NCBI GenBank assembly: GCA_032622095.1
Contig: CP136062.1
Location: 155,922,875-155,986,874 of the forward strand
DNA length: 64,000 bases
Direction: 5' to 3'
Source: Siphonodentalium dalli
Lineage: Eukaryota; Mollusca; Scaphopoda; Gadilida; Siphonodentaliidae
Shown: in pieces, positions 34,024 through 46,000 of the stretch
How positions within the stretch are numbered: position 1 is the first letter of the stretch
How the letters are laid out: every line of letters begins with the position of its first letter
Translations under genes and position numbers: made by a program
Notes under the pieces: model-generated
Database searches by the model: none
Told to the model about the DNA's origin: nothing
The model's input: only the letters and a program-made list of their open reading frames with translations

Positions 34024-34685
34024 GGTGTGAAGTTTACAACTAATGTGGCAGTCATGAAATTTTTAATTATTAGAACTGTTTGGGATATATACACCCCAAT
34101 CACCCTGTCTCCACGTTCCTGTTGGTGGTGGCCTTATCAATCTATTGCTTCGTTGAACTTTTATTATTACAAATTGAGGTAATAGTTCTTGATGCGTGTA
34201 ATTTCGTTCCACTTTACAACAGCGGCAAAAGCATTCCTATTGTTTTACCTACCGGCTCAGATCGAGGCTTCGTGGATAAAAATCTACTAATAGGGAATGC
34301 TCCAGACGGGAGACCAACCACCCACCCATAACAAATAATATAAACACACAATGTAAACATCCGCTAGCACATGCGCAATATGAGACCTGACATGATATAT
34401 TACTACGAATGCAATGATAACGCCTATGAGTAGTACAGTTGCAATCAAAATAATACAAACAATTACCAGATATATATCTTCGTTTAGGCCATGTTTATAG
34501 TCACAGTTGCCAGGGGTTTTTTAATTGTGTGATATATTACATATGTTGAAAACTGGTTCACTTGGGACCTATACTTATGACTTGGGCACATATGACTCAT
34601 TAGAAGCGATTTTGGGCTCAGTGTAGCCTAAGGCAACTATATGGTTTTTTTCAAATATTAAAATTAGTATCATTCATTTAACTCC
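34024..34685. other. No gene recognised
   Basis: Two plus-strand frames (33835-34182, 34080-34331) and one minus-strand frame (34249-34458) are open but match nothing known. Confidence 0.45.
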
Positions 34686-34899
34686 AATTTGTATGGGAGG
34701 CCAAATTCACATTTAATAATTAATTGCGCTTAAGCGCAAATAATTACGCTTAAGCGCAATTCATGGTTATATGTAACAAAACACCCCTGGTGAATAAATA
34801 GGTTTCTCCATAACTTAGCATTAACTCCTATTGACATGTCACTTCTTGGTTTCATTGGTTTGGATGGGTAGGGAGCTAGCCCAACTTCTTTATCAAAAT

Positions 34900-35030
34900 G
34901 GCTGACTCGCAATAGTATCACCTTCTGTTTTAGTTGGAGTGATTCGTGATAGCATTATATTATCTTCGGTATATATTAGTTGGGGCTACTTGCAATAGCA
35001 TTACTTTCTGTATTAGTCGGGGCGACATTG
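34900..35030. repeat. Three-unit minisatellite of about 45 bp
   Basis: Three degenerate units share CGCAATAGnATnAC or similar, TTCTGT or TTCGGT, and TTAGTTGGnGnnA words, within the left part of the 1.24-kb element. Confidence 0.6.
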
Positions 35031-35061
35031 ATTTTCTTCAATTTTCGAGTATACAGGCACA

Positions 35062-35246
35062 CCATATGAGGGAAGCAAGCCCTCGTTGACACCACATTCA
35101 CACTATATGATCATGGAAATGCTATAGATTTGTGCAAGAGCTGCTGATTTAATAAGAAAAACTAGAGCTTCAGGACTGAGACACCAAAGCTCCAGTAATT
35201 ACACACCACTTTTTTGGACAGGGATGCTGATAATATGAAAATAGGG
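35062..35246. repeat. Internal direct repeat, left copy
   Basis: Matches 35458-35636 at an offset of about 395 bp: ATGAGGnAAGnAAGCCCTC at the start and GGGATGCTGATAATATG at the end, with diverged sequence between. The young hairpin at 35280-35463 lies between the copies. Confidence 0.65.
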
Positions 35247-35279
35247 TTTTTTCCCCCTGATTTAAGTCAATAAGTAAAC

Positions 35280-35463
35280 CATACAGTAATGCTCTAATTA
35301 ATCGACTCCTTAACCACAGCAGAATTATGGATAACTTTTCAGGATTTAGTCGGAAATATGACTTGTTGCCATTCATCGGAAAGCTCTCGAGAGCTAAATC
35401 CTGAAAAGTTACCCATAATTCTGCTGTGGTTAAGAAGTCGATTAAATAGAGCATTACTGTATG
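35280..35463. repeat. Young hairpin with 69-bp arms
   Basis: Arms at 35280-35348 and 35395-35463 match with three mismatches in 69 bp. The 46-nt loop itself contains the palindrome AGCTCTCGAGAGCT. Arms this similar suggest a recent origin or recent gene conversion. Confidence 0.9.
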
Positions 35464-35636
35464 AGGTAAGAAAGCCCTCATGCAGTGACACCGCAAGCAT
35501 GTATATGATATTACCATAGTAAAGGCTAAAATCTGTGCAAAAATACATTAAAAACATCAAACAAAACATTACTAGAGTTCCGGGAAGGCGACATCAATTC
35601 TTTGGATAGAGGGATGCTGATAATATGTAATTAGGG
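35458..35636. repeat. Internal direct repeat, right copy
   Basis: Second copy of 35062-35246, in direct orientation. Confidence 0.65.
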
Positions 35637-38600
35637 GATTCTCCTTGTTGAACACATACTCACAGTTTGACTGTTGAGTACAGGTCAAAATTACCCCAAT
35701 GCTCATCTTGTGTTGCTAGGTGATACACCAGGTCATGCTAATAGTTTATGGTAGGTTAGATAGTAGTCTGCACAATTACGCTTAAGCGCAATTAATTGCG
35801 CTTAAGCGTAAATGCCCTATTTGCGCTTAAGCACAATATGTGGTATTTGCGCTTAAGCGCAAGCGCAATTATTTGCGCTTAAGCGCAATTCATTATTAAA
35901 TGTGAATTTGGCCTCCCATAAATTTGGGCACTGTACATAACCTATTCCATCACTGTTAGGTATCTACTTCCAGCACTTTTGTTGTTTGTGGATAGGTATG
36001 CATCTATGCAAATAGTTTGCACAAAGTTTGGGCTCCTCGGTGGGTATTAAGGGTATGGAGACAGCCCAACACCCACAGCACCCATGATAAAACCATACAG
36101 CACCCGTGCCTATGAAAACATATTTCTGAGTCAGCCATCTCTCAGACTATACCCATTCTGTAAATGATTCCACATTTCACTTTAGAATATATAGAGGCAA
36201 TGGGAAAAAAATATTTGGGCACCTGAATGGGATTTTGGGCTCTAGTCAGGGGGAATATTTGTTTTTTTTAATGGTTAAATTGGTATATTTAACTTGAATT
36301 GGGCCATATGACCCATTATATGTATCTACTTCCAACACTTTTGTTGTTTGTGGATAGGTATGCATCTATGCAAATGGTTTGCACAAAGTTTGGGCTCCTC
36401 AGTGGGTTTTAAGGGTATTGAGACAGCCCAACACCCACAGCACCCATGATAAAACCATACAGCACCCGTGCCTATGAAAACATATTTCTGAGTCAGCCAT
36501 CTCTCAGACTATACTCATTCTGTAAATGATTCCACATTTCAATCTAGAATATATAGAGGCAATTGGAAAAAAATATTTGGGCACCTGAATGGGATTTTGG
36601 GCTCTAGTCAGGGCGGATATTTGGTTTTTTTAATGGTTAAATTGGTATATTTAACTGGAATTGGGCCCTGAAAAGGTATATACTTCTAGGTCTCCTAGTG
36701 TTTTTGGAAATATCTGCATCAGTATAAGAAGATTTGCAAAAGTTTGGGCTCCTTAGTGGGTTTTAAGGGTATGGAGACAGCCCAACACCCACAGCACCCA
36801 TGACAATTCAAGTTAAATTGGTATATTTAACTTGAATTGGGCCATATGACCCATTATATGTATCTACTTCCAACACTTTTGTTGTTTGTGGATAGGTATG
36901 CATCTATGCAAATGGTTTGCACAAAGTTTGGGCTCCTCAGTGGGTTTTAAGGGTATTGAGACAGCCCAACACCCACAGCACCCATGATAAAACCATACAG
37001 CACCCGTGCCTATGAAAATATATTTCTGAGTCAGCCATCTCTCAGACTATACCCATTCTGTAAATGATTCCACATTTCACTCTAGAATATATAGAGGCAA
37101 TGGGAAAAAAATATTTGGGCACCTGAATGGGATTTTGGGCTTTATTCAGGGGGGATATTTGGTTTTTTTAATGGTTAAATTGGTATATTTAACTGGAATT
37201 GGGTTCTGTAAAGGTATATACTTCTAGGTCTCCTAGTGTTTTTGGAAATATCTGCATCAGTATAAGAAGATTTGCAAAAGTTTGGGCTCCTTAGTGGGTT
37301 TTAAGGGTATGGAGACAGCCCAACACCCACAGCACCCATGACAATTCAAGTTAAATTGATATATTTAACTTGAATTGGGCCATATGACCCATTATATGTA
37401 TCTACTTCCAACACTTTTGTTGTTTGTGGATAGGTATGCATCTATGCAAATGGTTTGCACAAAGTTTGGGCTCCTCAGTGGGTTTTAAGGGTATTGAGAC
37501 AGCCCAACACCCACAGCACCCATGATAAAACCATACAGCACCCTTGCCTATGAAAACATATTTCTGAGTCAGCCATCTCTCAGACTATACCCATTCTGTA
37601 AATGATTCCACATTTCACTCTAGAATATATAGAGGCAATGGGAAAAAAATATTTGGGCACCTGAATGGGATTTTGGGCTCCTTTCAGGGGGGATATTTGG
37701 TTTTTTTAATGGTTAAATTTGTATATTTAACTGGAATTGGGTCCTGTAAAGGTATATACTTCTAGGTCTCCTAGTGTTTTTGGAAATATCTGCATCAGTA
37801 TAAGAAGATATGCAAAAGTTTGGGCTCCTTAGTGGGTTTTAAGGGTATGGAGACAGCCCAACACCCACAGCACCCATGACAATTCAAGTTAAATTGGTAT
37901 ATTTAACTTGAATTGGGCCATATGACCCATTATATGTATCTACTTCCAACACTTTTGTTGTTTGTGGATAGGTATGCATCTATGCAAATGGTTTGCACAA
38001 AGTTTGGGCTCCTCAGTAGGTTTTAAGGGTATTGAGACAGCCCAACACCCACAGCACCCATGATAAAACCATACAGCACCCGTGCCTATGAAAACATATT
38101 TCTGAGTCAGCCATCTCTCAGACTATACCCATTCTGTAAATGATTCCACATTTCACTCTAGAATATATAGAGGCAATGGGAAAAAAATATTTGGGCACCT
38201 GAATGGGATTTTGGGCTCTATTCAAGGGGGATATTTGTTTTTTTTAATGGTTAAATTGGTATATTTAACTGGAATTGGGTCCTGTAAAGGTATATACTTC
38301 TAGGTCTCCTAGTGTTTTTGGAAATATCTGCATCAGTATAAGAAGATTTGCAAAAGTTTAGGCTCCTTAGTGGGTTTTAAGGGTATGGAGACAGCCCAAC
38401 ACCCACAGCACCCATGACAATTCAAGTTAAATTGGTATATTTAACTTTAATTGGGCCATATGACTCATTATATGTATCTACTTCCAACACTTTTGTTGTT
38501 TGTGGAAAGCTATGCATCTATGCAAATGGTTTGCACAAAGTTTGGGCTCCTCAGTTGGTTTTAAGGGTATTGAGACAGCCCAACACCCACAGCACCCATG

Positions 38601-39791
38601 ATAAAACCATACAGCACCCGTGCCTATGAAAACATATTTCTGAGTCAGCCATCTCTCAGACTATACCCATTCTGTAAATGATTCCACATTTCACTCTAGA
38701 ATATATAGAGGCAATGGGAAAAAAATATTTGGGCACCTGAATGGGATTTTGGGCTCTTTTCAGGGGGGATATTTGGTTTTTTTAATGGTTAAATTTGTAT
38801 ATTTAACTGGAATTGGGTCCTGTAAAGGTATATACTTCTAGGTCTCCTAGTGTTTTTGGAAATATCTGCATCAGTATAAGAAGATTTGCAAAAGTTTGGA
38901 CTCCTTAGTGGGTTTTAAGGGTATGGAGACAGCCCAACACCCACAGCACCCATGACAATTCAAGTTAAATTGGTATATTTAACTTGAATTTGGCCATATG
39001 ACCCATTATATGTATCTACTTCCAACACTTTTGTTGTTTGTGGATAGGTATGCATCTATGCAAATGGTTTGCACAAAGTTTGGGCTCCTCAGTGGGTTTT
39101 AAGGGTATTGAGACAGCCCAACACCCACAGCACCCATGATAAAACCATACAGCACCCGTGCCTATGAAAACATATTTCTGAATCAGCCATCTCTCAGACT
39201 ATACTCATTCTGTAAATGATTCCACATTTCACTCTCGAATATATAGAGGCAATGGGAAAAAAATATTTGGGCACCTGAATGGGATTTTGGGCTCTATTCA
39301 GGGGGGATATTTGGTTTTTTTAATGGTTAAATTGGTATATTTAACTGGAATTGGGTCCTTTAAAGGTATATACTTCTAGGTCTGCTAGTGTTTTTGGAAA
39401 TATCTGCATCAGTATAAGAAGATTTGCAAAAGTTTGGGCTCCTTAGTGGGTTTTAAGGGTATGGAGACAGCCCAACACCCACAGCACCCATGACAATTCA
39501 AGTTAAATTGGTATATTTAACTTGAATTGGGCCATATGACCCATTATATGTATCTACTTCCAACACTTTTGTTGTTTGTGGATAGGTATGCATCTATGCA
39601 AATGGTTTGCACAAAGTTTGGGCTCCTCAGTGGGTTTTAAGGGTATTGAGACAGCCCAACACCCACAGCACCCATGATAAAACCATACAGCACCCGTGCC
39701 TATGAAAATATATTTCTGAGTCAGCCATCTCTCAGACTATACCCATTCTGTAAATGATTCCACATTTCACTCTAGAATATATAGAGGCAAT

Positions 39792-40343
39792 CAGGGGGGG
39801 GTGAAAAAAATTCTTCCGGCACGTATGCCGGGGTGGGTGGGTGGTCAAAGCCACCAACGAGCAATTTTTTCCGCAACTAAAAAAAAAACTTCCTGCTTGT
39901 TTTTAGTGTTTTGGCAATGAGTTGGGCTTCAAAACCACTTTGAATCAGTTTGAATGAGAGAAATAATGTAATTCTAACTGGTAAACTGACTGCAGGCAGT
40001 TATCGTGTTGTATTTTGTTGCAAATTTTGAAATCCAAGATGGCCGCTGGCAGCCATGTTTTTTTGGCCGAATGACCTCAAAATTACTCATTCCTATTTAC
40101 ATGTCCATGTTAACATCCATGATAAATAGTATGCACAGAAATTCATATACAGTTGTTTACAGTGAATTTCCCCCCGCAAATCTCTGTTTTAGTGTTAAAA
40201 GGGGGGGTGGGTGTCAAAAAATGGTCGGAAAAAACTGCCGAAAACGGAAACAAATTTGGCGGTGGGGGTGGGTGGGTACAAAAAATGATCGAAAGGGAAA
40301 AAATGCCATACGTGCCTGAAATTTTTTTCCGACCCTCCCCCTG
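39792..40343. mobile_element. 552-bp MITE-like insertion in the satellite, copy 1
   Basis: Interrupts a satellite unit at AGGCAAT, which is duplicated on both sides (39785-39791 and 40344-40350). The ends are CAGGGGG and CCCCCTG, with imperfect terminal inverted repeats of about 40 bp that include GGAAAAAAATTTCAGGCACG-like sequence. The CAGGG end and a 7-bp (8 if the shared G is counted) target duplication fit a non-autonomous hAT-type element; no transposase is present. The open frames of 104, 68 and 63 codons overlap one another and are not credible genes. Confidence 0.85.
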
Positions 40344-42502
40344 AGGCAATGGGAAAAAAATATTTGGGCACCTGAATGGGATTTTGGGCTTTATTCAGGG
40401 GGGATATTTGGTTTTTTTAATGGTTAAATTGGTATATTTAACTGGAATTGGGTTCTGTAAAGGTATATACTTCTAGGTCTCCTAGTGTTTTTGGAAATAT
40501 CTGCATCAGTATAAGAAGATTTGCAAAAGTTTGGGCTCCTTAGTGGGTTTTAAGGGTATGGAGACAGCCCAACACCCACAGCACCCATGACAATTCAAGT
40601 TAAATTGGTATATTTAACTTGAATTGGGCCATATGACCCATTATATGTATCTACTTCCAACACTTTTGTTGTTTGTGGATAGGTATGCATCTATGCAAAT
40701 GGTTTGCACAAAGTTTGGGCTCCTCAGTGGGTTTTAAGGGTATTGAGACAGCCCAACACCCACAGCACCCATGATAAAACCATACAGCACCCGTGCCTAT
40801 GAAAACATATTTCTGAGTCAGCCATCTCTCAGACTATACCCATTCTGTAAATGATTCCACATTTCACTCTAGAATATATAGAGGCAATGGGAAAAAAATA
40901 TTTGGGCACCTGAATGGGATTTTGGGCTCTATTCAAGGGGGATATTTGTTTTTTTTAATGGTTAAATTGGTATATTTAACTGGAATTGGGTCCTGTAAAG
41001 GTATATACTTCTAGGTCTCCTAGTGTTTTTGGAAATATCTGCATCAGTATAAGAAGATTTGCAAAAGTTTGGGCTCCTTAGTGGGTTTTAAGGGTATGGA
41101 GACAGCCCAACACCCACAGCACCCATGACAATTCAAGTTAAATTGGTATATTTAACTTTAATTGGGCCATATGACTCATTATATGTATCTACTTCCAACA
41201 CTTTTGTTGTTTGTGGATAGCTATGCATCTATGCAAATGGTTTGCACAAAGTTTGGGCTCCTCAGTTGGTTTTAAGGGTATTGAGACAGCCCAACACCCA
41301 CAGCACCCATGATAAAACCATACAGCACCCGTGCCTATGAAAACATATTTCTGAGTCAGCCATCTCTCAGACTATACCCATTCTGTAAATGATTCCACAT
41401 TTCACTCTAGAATATATAGAGGCAATGGGAAAAAAATATTTGGGCACCTGAATGGGATTTTGGGCTCTTTTCAGGGGGGATATTTGGTTTTTTTAATGGT
41501 TAAATTTGTATATTTAACTGGAATTGGGTCCTGTAAAGGTATATACTTCTAGGTCTCCTAGTGTTTTTGGAAATATCTGCATCAGTATAAGAAGATTTGC
41601 AAAAGTTTGGACTCCTTAGTGGGTTTTAAGGGTATGGAGACAGCCCAACACCCACAGCACCCATGACAATTCAAGTTAAATTGGTATATTTAACTTGAAT
41701 TTGGCCATATGACCCATTATATGTATCTACTTCCAACACTTTTGTTGTTTGTGGATAGGTATGCATCTATGCAAATGGTTTGCACAAAGTTTGGGCTCCT
41801 CAGTGGGTTTTAAGGGTATTGAGACAGCCCAACACCCACAGCACCCATGATAAAACCATACAGCACCCGTGCCTATGAAAACATATTTCTGAATCAGCCA
41901 TCTCTCAGACTATACTCATTCTGTAAATGATTCCACATTTCACTCTCGAATATATAGAGGCAATGGGAAAAAAATATTTGGGCACCTGAATGGGATTTTG
42001 GGCTCTATTCAGGGGGGATATTTGGTTTTTTTAATGGTTAAATTGGTATATTTAACTGGAATTGGGTCCTTTAAAGGTATATACTTCTAGGTCTGCTAGT
42101 GTTTTTGGAAATATCTGCATCAGTATAAGAAGATTTGCAAAAGTTTGGGCTCCTTAGTGGGTTTTAAGGGTATGGAGACAGCCCAACACCCACAGCACCC
42201 ATGACAATTCAAGTTAAATTGGTATATTTAACTTGAATTGGGCCATATGACCCATTATATGTATCTACTTCCAACACTTTTGTTGTTTGTGGATAGGTAT
42301 GCATCTATGCAAATGGTTTGCACAAAGTTTGGGCTCCTCAGTGGGTTTTAAGGGTATTGAGACAGCCCAACACCCACAGCACCCATGATAAAACCATACA
42401 GCACCCGTGCCTATGAAAATATATTTCTGAGTCAGCCATCTCTCAGACTATACCCATTCTGTAAATGATTCCACATTTCACTCTAGAATATATAGAGGCA
42501 AT

Positions 42503-43054
42503 CAGGGGGGGGTGAAAAAAATTCTTCCGGCACGTATGCCGGGGTGGGTGGGTGGTCAAAGCCACCAACGAGCAATTTTTTCCGCAACTAAAAAAAAAAC
42601 TTCCTGCTTGTTTTTAGTGTTTTGGCAATGAGTTGGGCTTCAAAACCACTTTGAATCAGTTTGAATGAGAGAAATAATGTAATTCTAACTGGTAAACTGA
42701 CTGCAGGCAGTTATCGTGTTGTATTTTGTTGCAAATTTTGAAATCCAAGATGGCCGCTGGCAGCCATGTTTTTTTGGCCGAATGACCTCAAAATTACTCA
42801 TTCCTATTTACATGTCCATGTTAACATCCATGATAAATAGTATGCACAGAAATTCATATACAGTTGTTTACAGTGAATTTCCCCCCGCAAATCTCTGTTT
42901 TAGTGTTAAAAGGGGGGGTGGGTGTCAAAAAATGGTCGGAAAAAACTGCCGAAAACGGAAACAAATTTGGCGGTGGGGGTGGGTGGGTACAAAAAATGAT
43001 CGAAAGGGAAAAAATGCCATACGTGCCTGAAATTTTTTTCCGACCCTCCCCCTG
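42503..43054. mobile_element. 552-bp MITE-like insertion in the satellite, copy 2
   Basis: Appears identical to copy 1, in the same unit position with the same target duplication (42496-42502, 43055-43061), exactly 2,711 bp downstream. That equals four satellite units plus the insertion and its 7-bp duplication, so this copy arose by block amplification of the array and not by a second transposition. Confidence 0.9.
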
Positions 43055-46000
43055 AGGCAATGGGAAAAAAATATTTGGGCACCTGAATGGGATTTTGGGC
43101 TTTATTCAGGGGGGATATTTGGTTTTTTTAATGGTTAAATTGGTATATTTAACTGGAATTGGGTTCTGTAAAGGTATATACTTCTAGGTCTCCTAGTGTT
43201 TTTGGAAATATCTGCATCAGTATAAGAAGATTTGCAAAAGTTTGGGCTCCTTAGTGGGTTTTAAGGGTATGGAGACAGCCCAACACCCACAGCACCCATG
43301 ACAATTCAAGTTAAATTGGTATATTTAACTTGAATTGGGCCATATGACCCATTATATGTATCTACTTCCAACACTTTTGTTGTTTGTGGATAGGTATGCA
43401 TCTATGCAAATGGTTTGCACAAAGTTTGGGCTCCTCAGTGGGTTTTAAGGGTATTGAGACAGCCCAACACCCACAGCACCCATGATAAAACCATACAGCA
43501 CCCGTGCCTATGAAAACATATTTCTGAGTCAGCCATCTCTCAGACTATACCCATTCTGTAAATGATTCCACATTTCACTCTAGAATATATAGAGGCAATG
43601 GGAAAAAAATATTTGGGCACCTGAATGGGATTTTGGGCTCTATTCAAGGGGGATATTTGTTTTTTTTAATGGTTAAATTGGTATATTTAACTGGAATTGG
43701 GTCCTGTAAAGGTATATACTTCTAGGTCTCCTAGTGTTTTTGGAAATATCTGCATCAGTATAAGAAGATTTGCAAAAGTTTGGGCTCCTTAGTGGGTTTT
43801 AAGGGTATGGAGACAGCCCAACACCCACAGCACCCATGACAATTCAAGTTAAATTGGTATATTTAACTTTAATTGGGCCATATGACTCATTATATGTATC
43901 TACTTCCAACACTTTTGTTGTTTGTGGATAGCTATGCATCTATGCAAATGGTTTGCACAAAGTTTGGGCTCCTCAGTTGGTTTTAAGGGTATTGAGACAG
44001 CCCAACACCCACAGCACCCATGATAAAACCATACAGCACCCGTGCCTATGAAAACATATTTCTGAGTCAGCCATCTCTCAGACTATACCCATTCTGTAAA
44101 TGATTCCACATTTCACTCTAGAATATATAGAGGCAATGGGAAAAAAATATTTGGGCACCTGAATGGGATTTTGGGCTCTTTTCAGGGGGGATATTTGGTT
44201 TTTTTAATGGTTAAATTTGTATATTTAACTGGAATTGGGTCCTGTAAAGGTATATACTTCTAGGTCTCCTAGTGTTTTTGGAAATATCTGCATCAGTATA
44301 AGAAGATTTGCAAAAGTTTGGACCCCTTAGTGGGTTTTAAGGGTATGGAGACAGCCCAACACCCACAGCACCCATGACAATTCAAGTTAAATTGGTATAT
44401 TTAACTTGAATTTGGCCATATGACCCATTATATGTATCTACTTCCAACACTTTTGTTGTTTGTGGATAGGTATGCATCTATGCAAATGGTTTGCACAAAG
44501 TTTGGGCTCCTCAGTGGGTTTTAAGGGTATTGAGACAGCCCAACACCCACAGCACCCATGATAAAACCATACAGCACCCGTGCCTATGAAAACATATTTC
44601 TGAATCAGCCATCTCTCAGACTATACTCATTCTGTAAATGATTCCACATTTCACTCTCGAATATATAGAGGCAATGGGAAAAAAATATTTGGGCACCTGA
44701 ATGGGATTTTGGGCTCTATTCAGGGGGGATATTTGTTTTTTTTAATGGTTAAATTGGTATATTTAACTGGAATTGGGTCCTGTAAAGGTATATACTTCTA
44801 GGTCTCCTAGTGTTTTTGGAAATATCTGCATCAGTATAAGAAGATTTGCAAAAGTTTGGGCTCCTTAGTGGGTTTTAAGGGTATGGAGACAGCCCAACAC
44901 CCACAGCACCCATGACAATTCAAGTTAAATTGGTATATTTAACTTTAATTGGGCCATATGACCCATTATATGTATCTACTTCCAACACTTTTGTTGTTTG
45001 TGGATAGCTATGTATCTATGCAAATGGTTTGCACAAAGTTTGGGCTCCTCAGTTGGTTTTAAGGGTATTGAGACAGCCCAACACCCACAGCACCCATGAT
45101 AAAACCATACAGCACCCGTGCCTATGAAAACATATTTCTGAGTCAGCCATCTCTCAGACTATACCCATTCTGTAAATGATTCCACATTTCACTCTAGAAT
45201 ATATAGAGGCAATGGGAAAAAAATATTTGGGCACCTGAATGGGATTTTGGGCTCTTTTCAGGGGGGATATTTGGTTTTTTTAATGGTTAAATTTGTATAT
45301 TTAACTGGAATTGGGTCCTGTAAAGGTATATACTTCTAGGTCTCCTAGTGTTTTTGGAAATATCTGCATCAGTATAAGAAGATTTGCAAAAGTTTGGACC
45401 CCTTAGTGGGTTTTAAGGGTATGGAGACAGCCCAACACCCACAGCACCCATGACAATTCAAGTTAAATTGGTATATTTAACTTGAATTTGGCCATATGAC
45501 CCATTATATGTATCTACTTCCAACACTTTTGTTGTTTGTGGATAGGTATGCATCTATGCAAATGGTTTGCACAAAGTTTGGGCTCCTCAGTGGGTTTTAA
45601 GGGTATTGAGACAGCCCAACACCCACAGCACCCATGATAAAACCATACAGCACCCGTGCCTATGAAAACATATTTCTGAATCAGCCATCTCTCAGACTAT
45701 ACTCATTCTGTAAATGATTCCACATTTCACTCTCGAATATATAGAGGCAATGGGAAAAAAATATTTGGGCACCTGAATGGGATTTTGGGCTCTATTCAGG
45801 GGGGATATTTGGTTTTGTTAATGGTTAAATTGGTATATTTAACTGGAATTGGGTCCTTTAAAGGTATATACTTCTAGGTCTCCTAGTGTTTTTGGAAATA
45901 TCTGCATCAGTATAAGAAGATTTGCAAAAGTTTGGGCTCCTTAGTGGGTTTTAAGGGTATGGAGACAGCCCAACACCCACAGCACCCATGACAATTCAAG

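Larger units (their letters stand above)
34686..35924. mobile_element. 1.24-kb element with long terminal inverted repeats and palindromic words
   Basis: The ends are inverted copies of each other: 34686-34741 matches the complement of 35871-35924 over about 54 bp with few changes (core GGGAGGCCAAATTCACATTT followed by AATAATnAATTGCGC). The inner end of each repeat carries the 16-bp palindrome TTGCGCTTAAGCGCAA; seven exact or near copies lie at the two ends (34724, 34744, 35777, 35797, 35820, 35846, 35873). The interior has no transposase, so it is a non-autonomous DNA element. Its superfamily cannot be told because no target duplication is clear. Confidence 0.75.

Noticed and set aside
40005-40349. 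Three overlapping frames (104, 68 and 63 codons) in the 552-bp insertion.
   Set aside because: They overlap on both strands in low-complexity G-rich sequence of a non-autonomous element; the second copy is identical only because of array duplication.
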